Assembly: GCA_016866635.1 (NCBI GenBank)
Contig: VGLT01000053.1
Coordinates: forward strand, 1 to 5,653
Direction of reading: 5' to 3'
DNA: 5,653 nt
DNA from: Candidatus Uhrbacteria bacterium
Lineage (GTDB): Bacteria; Patescibacteriota; Patescibacteriia; 2-12-FULL-60-25
The notes under the pieces are model-generated. The model did no database searches. It was not told the DNA's origin and was given only the letters and a program-made list of their open reading frames with translations. Positions 1-5,653 of this stretch are shown here, in pieces. Both the position numbers and the translations under genes were made by a program. The stretch's first letter is position 1, and every line of letters begins with the position of its first letter.

Positions 1-731
1 AAGATCGAGTCGACCTCGTCGATAACCGCGTAATGCAATTCACGCTGAACCATGTCTGCCAAACTTGGTGCCATGTTGTCGCGCAAATAATCAAATCCAA
101 ATTCATTATTTGTGCCATAAGTGATATCCGCGGCATAGGCCTCACGACGCGTGACCGGTCGCAAATAGTCCATGTCCACACGGAACGATCCAGTTTCATC
201 ACGCTTGTCGTCATGCTTTGGCTCACTCTTGAACTCAGGATCGTACACAAAACTTCCTGCATGCTGAATACACGCCACCGACAAACCAAGTGCGTGATAC
301 ACTTGTCCCATCCACACGGCGTCACGACGAGCCAAGTAGTCGTTGACGGTAACCACGTGCACCCCTTTTCCGGTCAATGCATTAAGATATACGGGCGCGG
401 TCGCGGTGAGCGTCTTTCCTTCACCGGTGCGCATTTCCGCGATCGTCCCGCGATGCAGAGCCACGCCTCCAATGAGCTGAACATCAAAATGACGTTGCTG
501 TAACACGCGATGAGCTGTTTCTCGCACCACGGCAAACGCTTCCGGCAAAATATCGTCGAGCGATTCGCCTTTTCCTAGGCGCTCTTTAAACTCAACCGTC
601 TTCACCTTCAGTTCATCTGACGCGCATTGCGTGATGCGTGATTCGTGACCATTAATTTTTTCAATCATTGGGCGAATTTTGGCAACTTCCCGCGCATTCG
701 CATCCCCAAACAAAGAATTCAAAAAAGACAT
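1..731 (-). CDS. secA: Preprotein translocase ATPase SecA, N-terminal part (3' end cut by window edge)
   Basis: SecA is the cytoplasmic motor ATPase that pushes unfolded preproteins through the SecYEG channel. Only the first 243 codons are present; the gene runs off the left edge. Visible landmarks are HFDVQLIGG at about residues 81-89, the Walker A motif MRTGEGKT at 100-107, HVVTVNDYLARRD at 125-137, YGTNNEFGFDYLRDNM at 205-220 and the Walker B/DEAD-like DEVDS at 238-242. These match the first nucleotide-binding domain of SecA closely. Between LGL (148-150) and REAYAAD (196-202) the protein has about 45 residues where E. coli has about 14, an acidic and basic insert I associate with CPR SecA. 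The start at 731 gives MSFLNSLFGD, a typical SecA beginning, but its Shine-Dalgarno sequence is poor. An in-frame ATG at 746 would add five residues (MRANP) and has a weak GGA nearby. hpf lies 39 bases upstream on the same strand. Confidence 0.97.
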   Translation of the reverse strand, partial: MSFLNSLFGDANAREVAKIRPMIEKINGHESRITQCASDELKVKTVEFKERLGKGESLDDILPEAFAVVRETAHRVLQQRHFDVQLIGGVALHRGTIAEMRTGEGKTLTATAPVYLNALTGKGVHVVTVNDYLARRDAVWMGQVYHALGLSVACIQHAGSFVYDPEFKSEPKHDDKRDETGSFRVDMDYLRPVTRREAYAADITYGTNNEFGFDYLRDNMAPSLADMVQRELHYAVIDEVDSI

Positions 732-770
732 AGGGTTGGCCCGCATCCTATTCCAAAATCCCGTATTTGT

Positions 771-1109
771 CTATAGTGAAACTTCGTCGTTCGTATCCTT
801 GGAAATCTTGTCTCCCAAACGCTCCTTTGCGTCCGAAAGTTCCGCGCGCAAATGATCGCGCACCTTATCAATCGCCTTGTATAAGTCTTGTTCCTCTTTT
901 TGAATACGAATAACCCGACCCCCCACAGACATGACCGCTTTGCACTCAAACACATCCCCTTTTTGATGATGATTGGTCGATCGTCCCACCTCCACATCTA
1001 CATGCTGAATATCACCGGCATACTTTTCCAGTGACTCCATCTTTTCCTCCACATACCCACGAATCGCCGGGGTAATCTCCATCCCGTGATGCACAATGTT
1101 GATGGTCAT
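771..1109 (-). CDS. hpf: Ribosome hibernation-promoting factor, short HPF/RaiA (YfiA) type
   Basis: Proteins of this family bind the small ribosomal subunit near the decoding centre and keep ribosomes inactive but intact during starvation or slow growth. The 112-residue product has the family pattern: an N-terminal beta strand followed by GMEITPAIRGYVEEKMESLEKY (split here as GMEITPAIRG at 9-18 and YVEEKMESLEKY at 19-30), a central VDVEVGRS strand at about 37-44, and EEQDLYKAIDKVRDHL at 72-87 leading into the second helix. The length fits short HPF or RaiA; the C-terminal dimerisation domain of long HPF is absent, so 100S dimers of the long-HPF type are not predicted. The tail after about residue 97 is acidic and probably disordered. 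Its ATG overlaps the TGA stop of the upstream hypothetical gene as ATGA, which suggests translational coupling. A small hairpin sits just before the start. secA follows after 39 bases, an order also known in Firmicutes. Confidence 0.95.
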   Translation of the reverse strand: MTINIVHHGMEITPAIRGYVEEKMESLEKYAGDIQHVDVEVGRSTNHHQKGDVFECKAVMSVGGRVIRIQKEEQDLYKAIDKVRDHLRAELSDAKERLGDKISKDTNDEVSL

Positions 1110-1639
1110 ATTTTTGCTCGCTTAGCGAGCTCTTGTTTTACGACAGCTAAAACTTCTGGGTCTTCTAGCCTTGCTCTCAACCTTTGATATTCATCTTCTG
1201 ACATATCAGAAGGAAGAATAGGCAACGTAAAACGAGCTGGGTCGCGCTGCACTCGAGCCAAACCTTTAAGATGACCGTAGACGATCACCAGCTGATCTAA
1301 CTCACTTAAAGGTCTGCGATCTAAGGATTCCCGTGTTTTTTTTAATGTATCCTCGTTCTCCTGCGCAGCAACTGCCAAAAGATGTTTTCGCTCTGCTTCA
1401 GCCCTTAGACCCCTTCGATAGACAACAACCGCATTTCGAATGCCTGCGTCTTTCATAAGCTCTCGCATTTGCTTCATCTCATCAAAAGAAAACGGGGGCA
1501 TGGCCGGCCTTCTCCCTTTCTGCGATTGCTCTTCATATGTCAAGTATATAGAAAGATCCGCAAGCTTTCCTGGCTCTAATTTCGAATCCCGCTTCTCCTT
1601 CTTCTTACTATCGGTGGTTCCTTCAAATGGTTTCTTCAT
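1106..1639 (-). CDS. Hypothetical protein, charged and helical, coupled to hpf
   Basis: I do not recognise this 177-residue protein. The first 25 residues are Lys/Glu-rich and probably disordered, followed by a short possible strand (LADLSIYLTYEEQ, 26-38) and a Pro-containing linker (RRPAMPPF, 43-50). Residues 51-110 look helical and highly charged (MKQMRELMKDAG, then RRGLRAEAERKHLLAVAAQ). A second segment around 111-130 (LSELDQLVIVYGHLKGLARV) is more hydrophobic, and the C-terminal part (145-177) is again an amphipathic charged helix ending in LAKRAKI. There is no signal peptide, membrane segment or metal-binding motif, so it is probably cytosolic. It starts 55 bases after murB with no clear Shine-Dalgarno sequence, but the upstream region is A/T-rich and promoter-like. 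Its stop overlaps the hpf start by four bases. That coupling suggests a joint function with, or at least co-expression with, the hibernation factor; this is inference only. An antisense reading frame covers part of it but looks like a shadow. Confidence 0.8.
   Translation of the reverse strand: MKKPFEGTTDSKKKEKRDSKLEPGKLADLSIYLTYEEQSQKGRRPAMPPFSFDEMKQMRELMKDAGIRNAVVVYRRGLRAEAERKHLLAVAAQENEDTLKKTRESLDRRPLSELDQLVIVYGHLKGLARVQRDPARFTLPILPSDMSEDEYQRLRARLEDPEVLAVVKQELAKRAKI
1116..1130 (-). repeat. Perfect 6-bp inverted repeat with 3-base loop just before hpf
   Basis: GCTCGC and GCGAGC flank a three-base spacer, giving a GC-rich hairpin in the mRNA. It ends six bases before the hpf ATG and lies inside the last codons of the hypothetical gene (Leu-Ala-Lys-Arg-Ala). 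It could cover the ribosome entry site of hpf so that translation depends on ribosomes arriving from the upstream gene. The repeat is visible; the regulatory role is inference, and codon constraint may explain it. The T-run beside it lies on the plus-strand 5' side, so it is not a normal terminator for either strand. Confidence 0.45.
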
Positions 1640-1649
1640 AATTTTTGTG

Positions 1650-1678
1650 ATTATTTTTTTAGTAATGAAATCACTCAG
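1650..1678 (-). promoter_or_regulatory. Possible promoter for hypothetical gene and hpf
   Basis: On the minus strand a -10-like AATAAT (1655-1650) lies 17 bases after a weak -35-like CTGAGT (1678-1673), inside the A/T-rich gap after murB. A start point about seven bases downstream would leave only about four bases before the ATG at 1639, consistent with a nearly leaderless mRNA and with the lack of a Shine-Dalgarno sequence. The -35 matches the consensus at only three of six positions, so this is a weak call. Confidence 0.3.
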
Positions 1679-1684
1679 ACATAA

Positions 1685-1707
1685 CAGATACCGTTCATAT
1701 CAGATAC
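1685..1707. repeat. Short direct repeat CAGATAC x2 at murB end
   Basis: CAGATAC occurs at 1685-1691 and again at 1701-1707, sixteen bases apart (about one and a half helical turns), covering the murB stop codon and the start of the following gap. It lies upstream of the possible promoter of the hypothetical gene, so it could be a paired regulator site. Seven-base repeats also arise by chance, and the second copy is within coding sequence. Confidence 0.2.
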
Positions 1708-2678
1708 TGTACCTCTTCTTGCAGCTCGATGCCAAGTTCGTCCCGCACTTTCATTTTTATATAGGAAATTAAGGCGATCACGTCCTGCGCTTTGGCTTTT
1801 TCTGTGTTCACAAAAAAATTCGCGTGCTTATCGCTCACCTTCACTCCACCGATCTGATATCCCTTTAGTCCTAATTGATCGATCAGCCAACCCGCTCCTA
1901 ATCGCTTTTTCGCAACCATCTCTGGGGGGATCTCGCTGATGCTTCGCCGCAAAATATCTAACGATTGATCGTCGGTATATTCAACATTCTTAAACACGCA
2001 CCCTGCACTTGATTGATCGAGAGGTTGTTGATCTTTACGCGCACTCAAGGTTTCCTGAAATGTTTGTTTGAGGGCAACGGGATCCGTTGCGCGAGTTAAT
2101 GTAAGTGTACAACCAAGAATCACATGACGCTCGTGCTTAAACAAACTCTCGCGATAGCCATACTGACATTCCGCAACAGGAATCATCACACGCTTATGAT
2201 CTTTTAAGCGATACGCCTCAACCGACACAATCGCGTCACGCATCTCCCCACCAAAACACCCTCCATTTCCATAAATCGCACCACCGATCGTTCCCGGTAG
2301 ACCAATCGCCCATTCAAAGCCGGTCAACCCTGCTTCCACGGTCTGACGAGCCACAAGCGCGCTAATCATTCCACTTTCGACGATCACGGTTTCATCAGAG
2401 ATCTGTATGTGTCGATTGGCCGCCTGGATCACGAGCCCCTCATATCCATCATCTGTGACAAGTAAATTTGATCCTCCGCCGTACACATACCACGGAATAT
2501 TTAACGCATCCGCATGCTGAACCGCCTCCACCATTCGATCAGAAGTATCTGCAACGAGATATAATCGTGCCGGCCCACCAAGACGATACGTGGTGTGCTT
2601 TGACATGGGTTCACGCTCGGTCACACCTGGAAATCCTGCTTTGAACGCTTTGATTTGTTCTTGGGTCAGTTGCGACAT
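1695..2678 (-). CDS. murB: UDP-N-acetylenolpyruvoylglucosamine reductase MurB
   Basis: MurB is the cytoplasmic FAD enzyme that uses NADPH to reduce UDP-GlcNAc-enolpyruvate to UDP-MurNAc, the second committed step of peptidoglycan synthesis. Residues are numbered from the start chosen here. The FAD-binding domain shows TTYRLGGPA (29-37), YGGGSNLLV (66-74) and GLPGTIGGAIYGNGG (126-140). The substrate domain shows CQYGYRESLF (171-180), SSAGCVFKN (223-231), GAGWLIDQLGLKG (261-273) and KHANFFVN (284-291). The C-terminal Glu322 in ELQEEV fits the catalytic Glu. The proton-donor position, usually Ser in E. coli and S. aureus, is Cys227. YRES and the 327-residue length fit a type II-like enzyme. A longer frame opens at 2702, but the ATG at 2678 follows GGAG at a suitable distance and lies one base after the murC stop, so I prefer it. 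Coupled to murC. Confidence 0.96.
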   Translation of the reverse strand: MSQLTQEQIKAFKAGFPGVTEREPMSKHTTYRLGGPARLYLVADTSDRMVEAVQHADALNIPWYVYGGGSNLLVTDDGYEGLVIQAANRHIQISDETVIVESGMISALVARQTVEAGLTGFEWAIGLPGTIGGAIYGNGGCFGGEMRDAIVSVEAYRLKDHKRVMIPVAECQYGYRESLFKHERHVILGCTLTLTRATDPVALKQTFQETLSARKDQQPLDQSSAGCVFKNVEYTDDQSLDILRRSISEIPPEMVAKKRLGAGWLIDQLGLKGYQIGGVKVSDKHANFFVNTEKAKAQDVIALISYIKMKVRDELGIELQEEVQYLI

Positions 2679-2679
2679 A

Positions 2680-4095
2680 TTACTCCAATACCTTATTCGC
2701 AATTAAATAAATATCTCCAGCCCCCATCACAAGTATCACATCTCCTGCGACTCGCAAACGACGGAGTGTCTGTAACGCTTCTTCTGGATTCGCAGCATAT
2801 TCAACCAAACGTTTGACGCCCCGATCTGCATCGTGATGCATAATCGCCTGTTCCAAATCACGAGAAGAAATATCTTGGTCTTGTGAATCATCTCGACCAG
2901 CCACGTCATAAATTTCCGTCAAAATGAGAACATCCGCTTTATCAAATGACGGAACAAAATCTAAAAACAAATGCTTGGTACGATGACGATGATGAGGCTG
3001 AAAACACAACACGATGCGCCGTCCTGGATAAAACTGTTTTGCCGCCTCGAGGGTTGCCGCAATCGCTGTTGGGTGGTGAGCATAATCTGAAATGACCAAC
3101 ATGTTGTGATAGTCCGCGATCCGCTCAAATCTTCGCCACACTCCCTCAAAGGACTCAAGCACACGACGAATAGCATCTCCTGAAACACCGAGTTGAAGTG
3201 CAAGTGTCAGGGCGCCCGTCGCATTCATCACATTCATGCGTCCTGGGAGTTGGAGGGTAAAACGCGAAACCAGTCCTTGATCATCGCGCACGGCAAACAA
3301 TTGAGCACCGGGTTTGTTTGTGACATCCGCGATTTGAATATCCGCGTGAGAACCAAAGCCAAATGTTTTGATGGTGATACCACGCGCTTCTAGGCGCGAT
3401 CGCTCCTGACCAATCAATGTTTGAATGTGGGGATCATTGGCATTGGCGATCACGATCCCTTTTGGTTGAACGTGTGTGAGCAATTCTTGAAACGTTTGCA
3501 TCAGGGATTCAATATCCGGAAACACATCCGTGTGATCAAGTTCGATGTTATTCAAAATCACCGCGGTCGGATGAAATGCCAAAAAGTGTTTGGCATACTC
3601 ATCTCCTTCGATCACAAAAATCTCCTCGCCGCCCAAATATGCATTGCGATCTTTGAATCCGGGAACACGTGTTCCAACAATCACTGTTGGATTCAACCCA
3701 CCTTCGATCAACATCGATCCGACCAGAGCCGTTGTCGTGCTCTTCCCATGCGTGCCACACACCAAAACCGTGTGACGATCCTCGGTCATCTCTCCCAAAA
3801 ATTGAAAGTTGTTGATCTGCCGCAACTGGCGGGCACGGGCTTCTACACGTTCAAGATTTGTATCAGGACAAGCAGAAGAATAGATGACAAGCTCTGCGTC
3901 TGCGGGAATATTTTTTTTCGCATGGCCGATCTTCACGTCAATCCCCTTCTTTTTAAGTTCGTCCGTTATTTCGCTTTTCGTAATATCAGAGGCACTCACA
4001 ATAACCCCAGCCTTAACCAAAAGCTTAGCCAATCCTGACATATTAATCCCCCCAGCCCCAATCATATGGATACGCCCCGGAAGTCGAAAAGACAT
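2680..4095 (-). CDS. murC: UDP-N-acetylmuramate--L-alanine ligase MurC
   Basis: MurC is the ATP-dependent cytoplasmic ligase that adds the first residue, L-alanine, to UDP-MurNAc. The 471-residue protein has the three Mur ligase domains. The N-terminal nucleotide-binding domain begins RIHMIGAGGINMSGLA (8-23). The central ATPase domain has the P-loop GTHGKSTTT (114-122), EGDEY (163-167) and NNIELDHTD (182-190). The C-terminal domain has GVWRRFERI (318-326), DYAHHPTAI (337-345), FQPHHRHRTK (365-374) and GDVILVMGAGDIY (451-463). Some parts resemble Mpl (murein peptide ligase) as much as MurC, notably the NNIELDH region, but the FQPH and MGAGDI motifs and the adjacent murB favour MurC. Departures from the usual text are GAGGIN for GIGGIG and EGDEY for EADEY. 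The start at 4095 is the first ATG after an in-frame stop and keeps the first beta strand; it has no clear Shine-Dalgarno sequence. First gene of the minus-strand cluster, divergent from glyA. Confidence 0.95.
   Translation of the reverse strand: MSFRLPGRIHMIGAGGINMSGLAKLLVKAGVIVSASDITKSEITDELKKKGIDVKIGHAKKNIPADAELVIYSSACPDTNLERVEARARQLRQINNFQFLGEMTEDRHTVLVCGTHGKSTTTALVGSMLIEGGLNPTVIVGTRVPGFKDRNAYLGGEEIFVIEGDEYAKHFLAFHPTAVILNNIELDHTDVFPDIESLMQTFQELLTHVQPKGIVIANANDPHIQTLIGQERSRLEARGITIKTFGFGSHADIQIADVTNKPGAQLFAVRDDQGLVSRFTLQLPGRMNVMNATGALTLALQLGVSGDAIRRVLESFEGVWRRFERIADYHNMLVISDYAHHPTAIAATLEAAKQFYPGRRIVLCFQPHHRHRTKHLFLDFVPSFDKADVLILTEIYDVAGRDDSQDQDISSRDLEQAIMHHDADRGVKRLVEYAANPEEALQTLRRLRVAGDVILVMGAGDIYLIANKVLE
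2683..2687 (-). promoter_or_regulatory. Shine-Dalgarno TGGAG deciding the murB start
   Basis: TGGAG on the minus strand overlaps the last codons of murC, with its GGAG ending four bases before the ATG at 2678. It is the clearest Shine-Dalgarno sequence in the window and supports 2678 over the upstream in-frame ATG at 2702. It also shows that the organism uses Shine-Dalgarno initiation at least inside operons. Confidence 0.65.
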
Positions 4096-4194
4096 GATGG
4101 TAGACTACGATTTTTGAAGAAAAAGGTCTAGGGAAGCCTTCTCCCGGAGCGCGTTGCGTTTTATAGGCGCTTCCTCTAAGCTACACACATCTCT
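4096..4194. promoter_or_regulatory. Divergent promoter region between murC and glyA
   Basis: This 99-base spacer must carry the promoters of both glyA and the murC cluster. The best -10-like element is the stretch TTTATAGG at 4160-4167. Read on the minus strand it gives TATAAA (4165-4160) for murC with a leader of roughly 55-60 bases; read on the plus strand TATAGG (4162-4167 region) would serve glyA with a leader of about 20 bases. No good -35 box is seen for either. Neither start has a Shine-Dalgarno sequence. Two short 9-base palindromes, CTCCCGGAG (4141-4149) and GTAGACTAC (4100-4108), also lie here. That promoters are present follows from the gene layout; their exact position is a guess. 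Confidence 0.4.
4097..4111. repeat. 15-base imperfect palindrome next to murC start
   Basis: ATGGTAGACTACGAT is symmetric around position 4104 with one mismatched pair, and begins one base upstream of the murC ATG. It could be an operator or a small mRNA hairpin affecting initiation. The symmetry is real but short, and its function is unknown. Confidence 0.3.
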
Positions 4195-5463
4195 ATGTCT
4201 TTTCTCTCTGAAATTGATCCTCAAATCGCTGGGCTGATCGAGGAAGAAACAGAACGCCAACGCCATGGACTCGAGCTGATCGCCTCGGAAAACTATGTGT
4301 CTCGATCGGTACTGGAAGCGCTCGGTTCTCCGTTGACAAATAAATATTCTGAAGGATATCCCAGCAAACGATATTATGGTGGGAATGAAGTGATTGATAA
4401 AATCGAAACACTCACCATCGATCGCGCTAAACAACTCTTTCACGCAGAACATGCCAACGTTCAACCTCACGCAGGGGCCACGGCAAACTTTGCTGTGTAT
4501 CTCGCTCTCTGTCAGCCTGGAGATACGATCTTAGCAATGGATCTCGCTCATGGAGGACATCTCACGCACGGCTCCCCATTTAACTTCAGTGGCAAATGGT
4601 TCAACATCATTCCTTATGGCGTACGATCAACCGATCATCTTGTAGATATGGATCGGGTTCGTGCGTTGGCGCGTGAACATAAACCGCGGATGATCCTTGC
4701 CGGATTCTCCGCCTATCCTCGCAAACTAGATTTCCAGGCCTTTGCGGAGATCGCAAAAGAAGTGGGTGCGTATCTGTTTGTTGATATGGCTCACGTAGCC
4801 GGGTTGGTTGCGACCGGTCTCTACCCAGACCCCGTTGCTCACGCGGATGTTGTTTCCACGACAACGCATAAAACACTTCGCGGCCCAAGAGGGGCAATGA
4901 TCCTCTCCAAAATAGAGGATCGATTGGATGTGGGTGGAAAAAAGAACCTAGCACAAAAAATTGACAGCGCGGTTTTTCCTGGGGCACAGGGTGGACCGCT
5001 GGAACACTGTATCGCAGCAAAAGCCGTTGCTCTTTACGAAGCCGCTCAACCTTCCTTTGTTGAATATCAAAAACAGGTGATTAAAAACGCGCAAACCATG
5101 GCACAAGCATTTTTAGAAGAAGGGGCACGGCTCGTATCCGGAGGTACGGACAATCATCTACTCCTCGTCGATGTAACCCCGTGGGGAATTGGGGGGAAAG
5201 AAGCAGAAGTCTGGCTTGAGCAGGTCGGCATTTCTATCAATAAAAACATGATTCCGTTTGATCCACGCAAACCCATGGATCCGTCTGGTATCCGCGTCGG
5301 GACCCCCGCGATCACCACTCGCGGATTTGGCGAAAAAGAAACCCAAACCGTCGCTCATCTGATCGCAAAAATACTCAAATCAAAAAACGACACAGCGGTC
5401 GCAAACGAGGTAAAACAAAACATTCGTGAACTTGCAGACGCGCATCCAATTTATAAAATCTAG
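4195..5463 (+). CDS. glyA: Serine hydroxymethyltransferase GlyA
   Basis: SHMT is a cytosolic PLP enzyme (fold type I) that converts serine and tetrahydrofolate to glycine and methylene-tetrahydrofolate, the main one-carbon source for nucleotide synthesis. The 422-residue length is normal for bacteria. Landmarks are LIASENYVS (28-36, with Glu32), TNKYSEGYPSKRYYGG (48-63), LAHGGHLTHGSP (117-128), FVDMAHVAGL (195-204, with the PLP-ring Asp197), STTTHKTLRGPRG (221-233, Schiff-base Lys226), FPGAQGGP (261-268) and SGIRVGTPA (364-372, substrate carboxylate Arg367). The PLP-phosphate loop reads HAGATAN (92-98) where E. coli has HSGSQAN, so two usual Ser positions are Ala. The ATG at 4195 matches the family N-terminus; upstream is pyrimidine-rich with no Shine-Dalgarno sequence. 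Transcribed alone, away from murC; its stop overlaps the converging gene by four bases. Confidence 0.97.
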   Translation: MSFLSEIDPQIAGLIEEETERQRHGLELIASENYVSRSVLEALGSPLTNKYSEGYPSKRYYGGNEVIDKIETLTIDRAKQLFHAEHANVQPHAGATANFAVYLALCQPGDTILAMDLAHGGHLTHGSPFNFSGKWFNIIPYGVRSTDHLVDMDRVRALAREHKPRMILAGFSAYPRKLDFQAFAEIAKEVGAYLFVDMAHVAGLVATGLYPDPVAHADVVSTTTHKTLRGPRGAMILSKIEDRLDVGGKKNLAQKIDSAVFPGAQGGPLEHCIAAKAVALYEAAQPSFVEYQKQVIKNAQTMAQAFLEEGARLVSGGTDNHLLLVDVTPWGIGGKEAEVWLEQVGISINKNMIPFDPRKPMDPSGIRVGTPAITTRGFGEKETQTVAHLIAKILKSKNDTAVANEVKQNIRELADAHPIYKI

Positions 5464-5653
5464 ATACTACGGCCATTCGCTAAACCAATTTGCGCGACAC
5501 GTTCCGTCACGGTTTTCAGTCCAACCATCCCCGGCAAGCGTTCAAGTTGTTGATTGACGCGCTGATCCATCCGTCTGACCCCTTCTTCACCCCCAAACAA
5601 AAAGGCGATCACATGATTCGTGTCTTCTTCTGTTTTTGCGCCTTGCACAACCG
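5460..5653 (-). CDS. Unidentified protein, C-terminal 63 residues only (5' end cut by window edge)
   Basis: An open frame enters from the right edge and ends at a TAG at 5462-5460. I do not recognise the family. The visible part has a short hydrophobic strand (HVIAFLFGG), then a charged helix-like stretch (EEGVRRMDQRVNQQLERL) and a second helix-like stretch (LKTVTERVAQIGLANG). The codon pattern resembles the neighbouring genes and no other frame there is convincing, so a real coding end is likely. A GTG at 5648 could be read as a start, but the frame is still open to the edge, so it is probably internal. It converges on glyA and shares the stop-codon palindrome. Confidence 0.65.
   Translation of the reverse strand, partial: VVQGAKTEEDTNHVIAFLFGGEEGVRRMDQRVNQQLERLPGMVGLKTVTERVAQIGLANGRSI

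Noticed and set aside
33..503. 156-residue open frame on the plus strand
   Set aside because: It lies fully antisense to secA, whose motifs are unmistakable, and the product has no recognisable domain.
719..997. 92-residue minus-strand frame overlapping hpf
   Set aside because: Shadow frame inside hpf; the hpf frame has clear family similarity.
1440..1772. 110-residue plus-strand frame with a hydrophobic stretch, spanning the murB/hypothetical gap
   Set aside because: It is antisense to the hypothetical gene and the murB end. The hydrophobic run comes from reading A/T-rich and Lys codons backwards; there is no Shine-Dalgarno sequence.
2679..2702. Upstream in-frame ATG extending murB by eight residues
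   Set aside because: It would overlap murC by 23 bases and lacks a Shine-Dalgarno sequence, while the ATG at 2678 follows GGAG.
3421..4038. 205-residue plus-strand frame
   Set aside because: Antisense to murC throughout, with low-quality composition and no known motif.
4123..4150. Possible terminator or attenuator in the murC leader (GAAGGCTTC with a following T-run on the minus strand)
   Set aside because: The stem cannot form with a realistic loop; only about three base pairs remain, so I do not call a terminator.
4105..4470. 121-residue minus-strand frame crossing the murC-glyA spacer
   Set aside because: It is mostly antisense to the conserved glyA N-terminus, and no known motif is seen in its product.

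Overview
The window holds an ordinary but tightly packed bacterial housekeeping block. It has seven protein-coding genes, two of them cut by the window edges, and no rRNA, tRNA, CRISPR array, insertion sequence or phage gene that I can see. The best guess for the source is a Patescibacteria (CPR) genome, perhaps Parcubacteria/Uhrbacteria-like. This rests on the SecA N-terminal region, which carries a charged insert of about 30 residues of a kind I associate with CPR SecA proteins, on the compact overlapping genes, and on the mixed character of the Mur enzymes. It is an inference, not proof. TGA is used as a stop (hypothetical gene and murB), which argues against the TGA-recoding Gracilibacteria and Absconditabacteria.

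Layout. Five genes lie on the minus strand in transcription order murC (4095-2680), murB (2678-1695), a hypothetical gene (1639-1106), hpf/raiA (1109-771) and secA (731 to the left edge, 5' part only). On the plus strand glyA (4195-5463) diverges from murC across a 99-base spacer. At the right edge the 3' end of an unidentified minus-strand gene (5653-5460) converges on glyA. The two stop codons share one CTAG palindrome, so there is no room for a terminator between them.

How the genes fit together. murC and murB are adjacent and make consecutive enzymes of the cytoplasmic peptidoglycan-precursor pathway: MurB completes UDP-MurNAc and MurC adds L-alanine. The hypothetical gene and hpf overlap by ATGA and are probably translated together. 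hpf next to secA is a pairing also known from Firmicutes. The minus-strand genes may form one operon, with a possible internal promoter in the 55-base gap before the hypothetical gene. glyA supplies glycine and one-carbon units and is a separate transcription unit.

I found no convincing new biological system. The items most worth a second look are the uncharacterised hypothetical protein coupled to the ribosome-hibernation factor, the replaced PLP-phosphate loop residues in GlyA, the SecA insert, and the shared ATGTCTTTT start context without a Shine-Dalgarno sequence on secA, murC and glyA. No gene-free stretch exceeds 300 bases; the longest is 99 bases.
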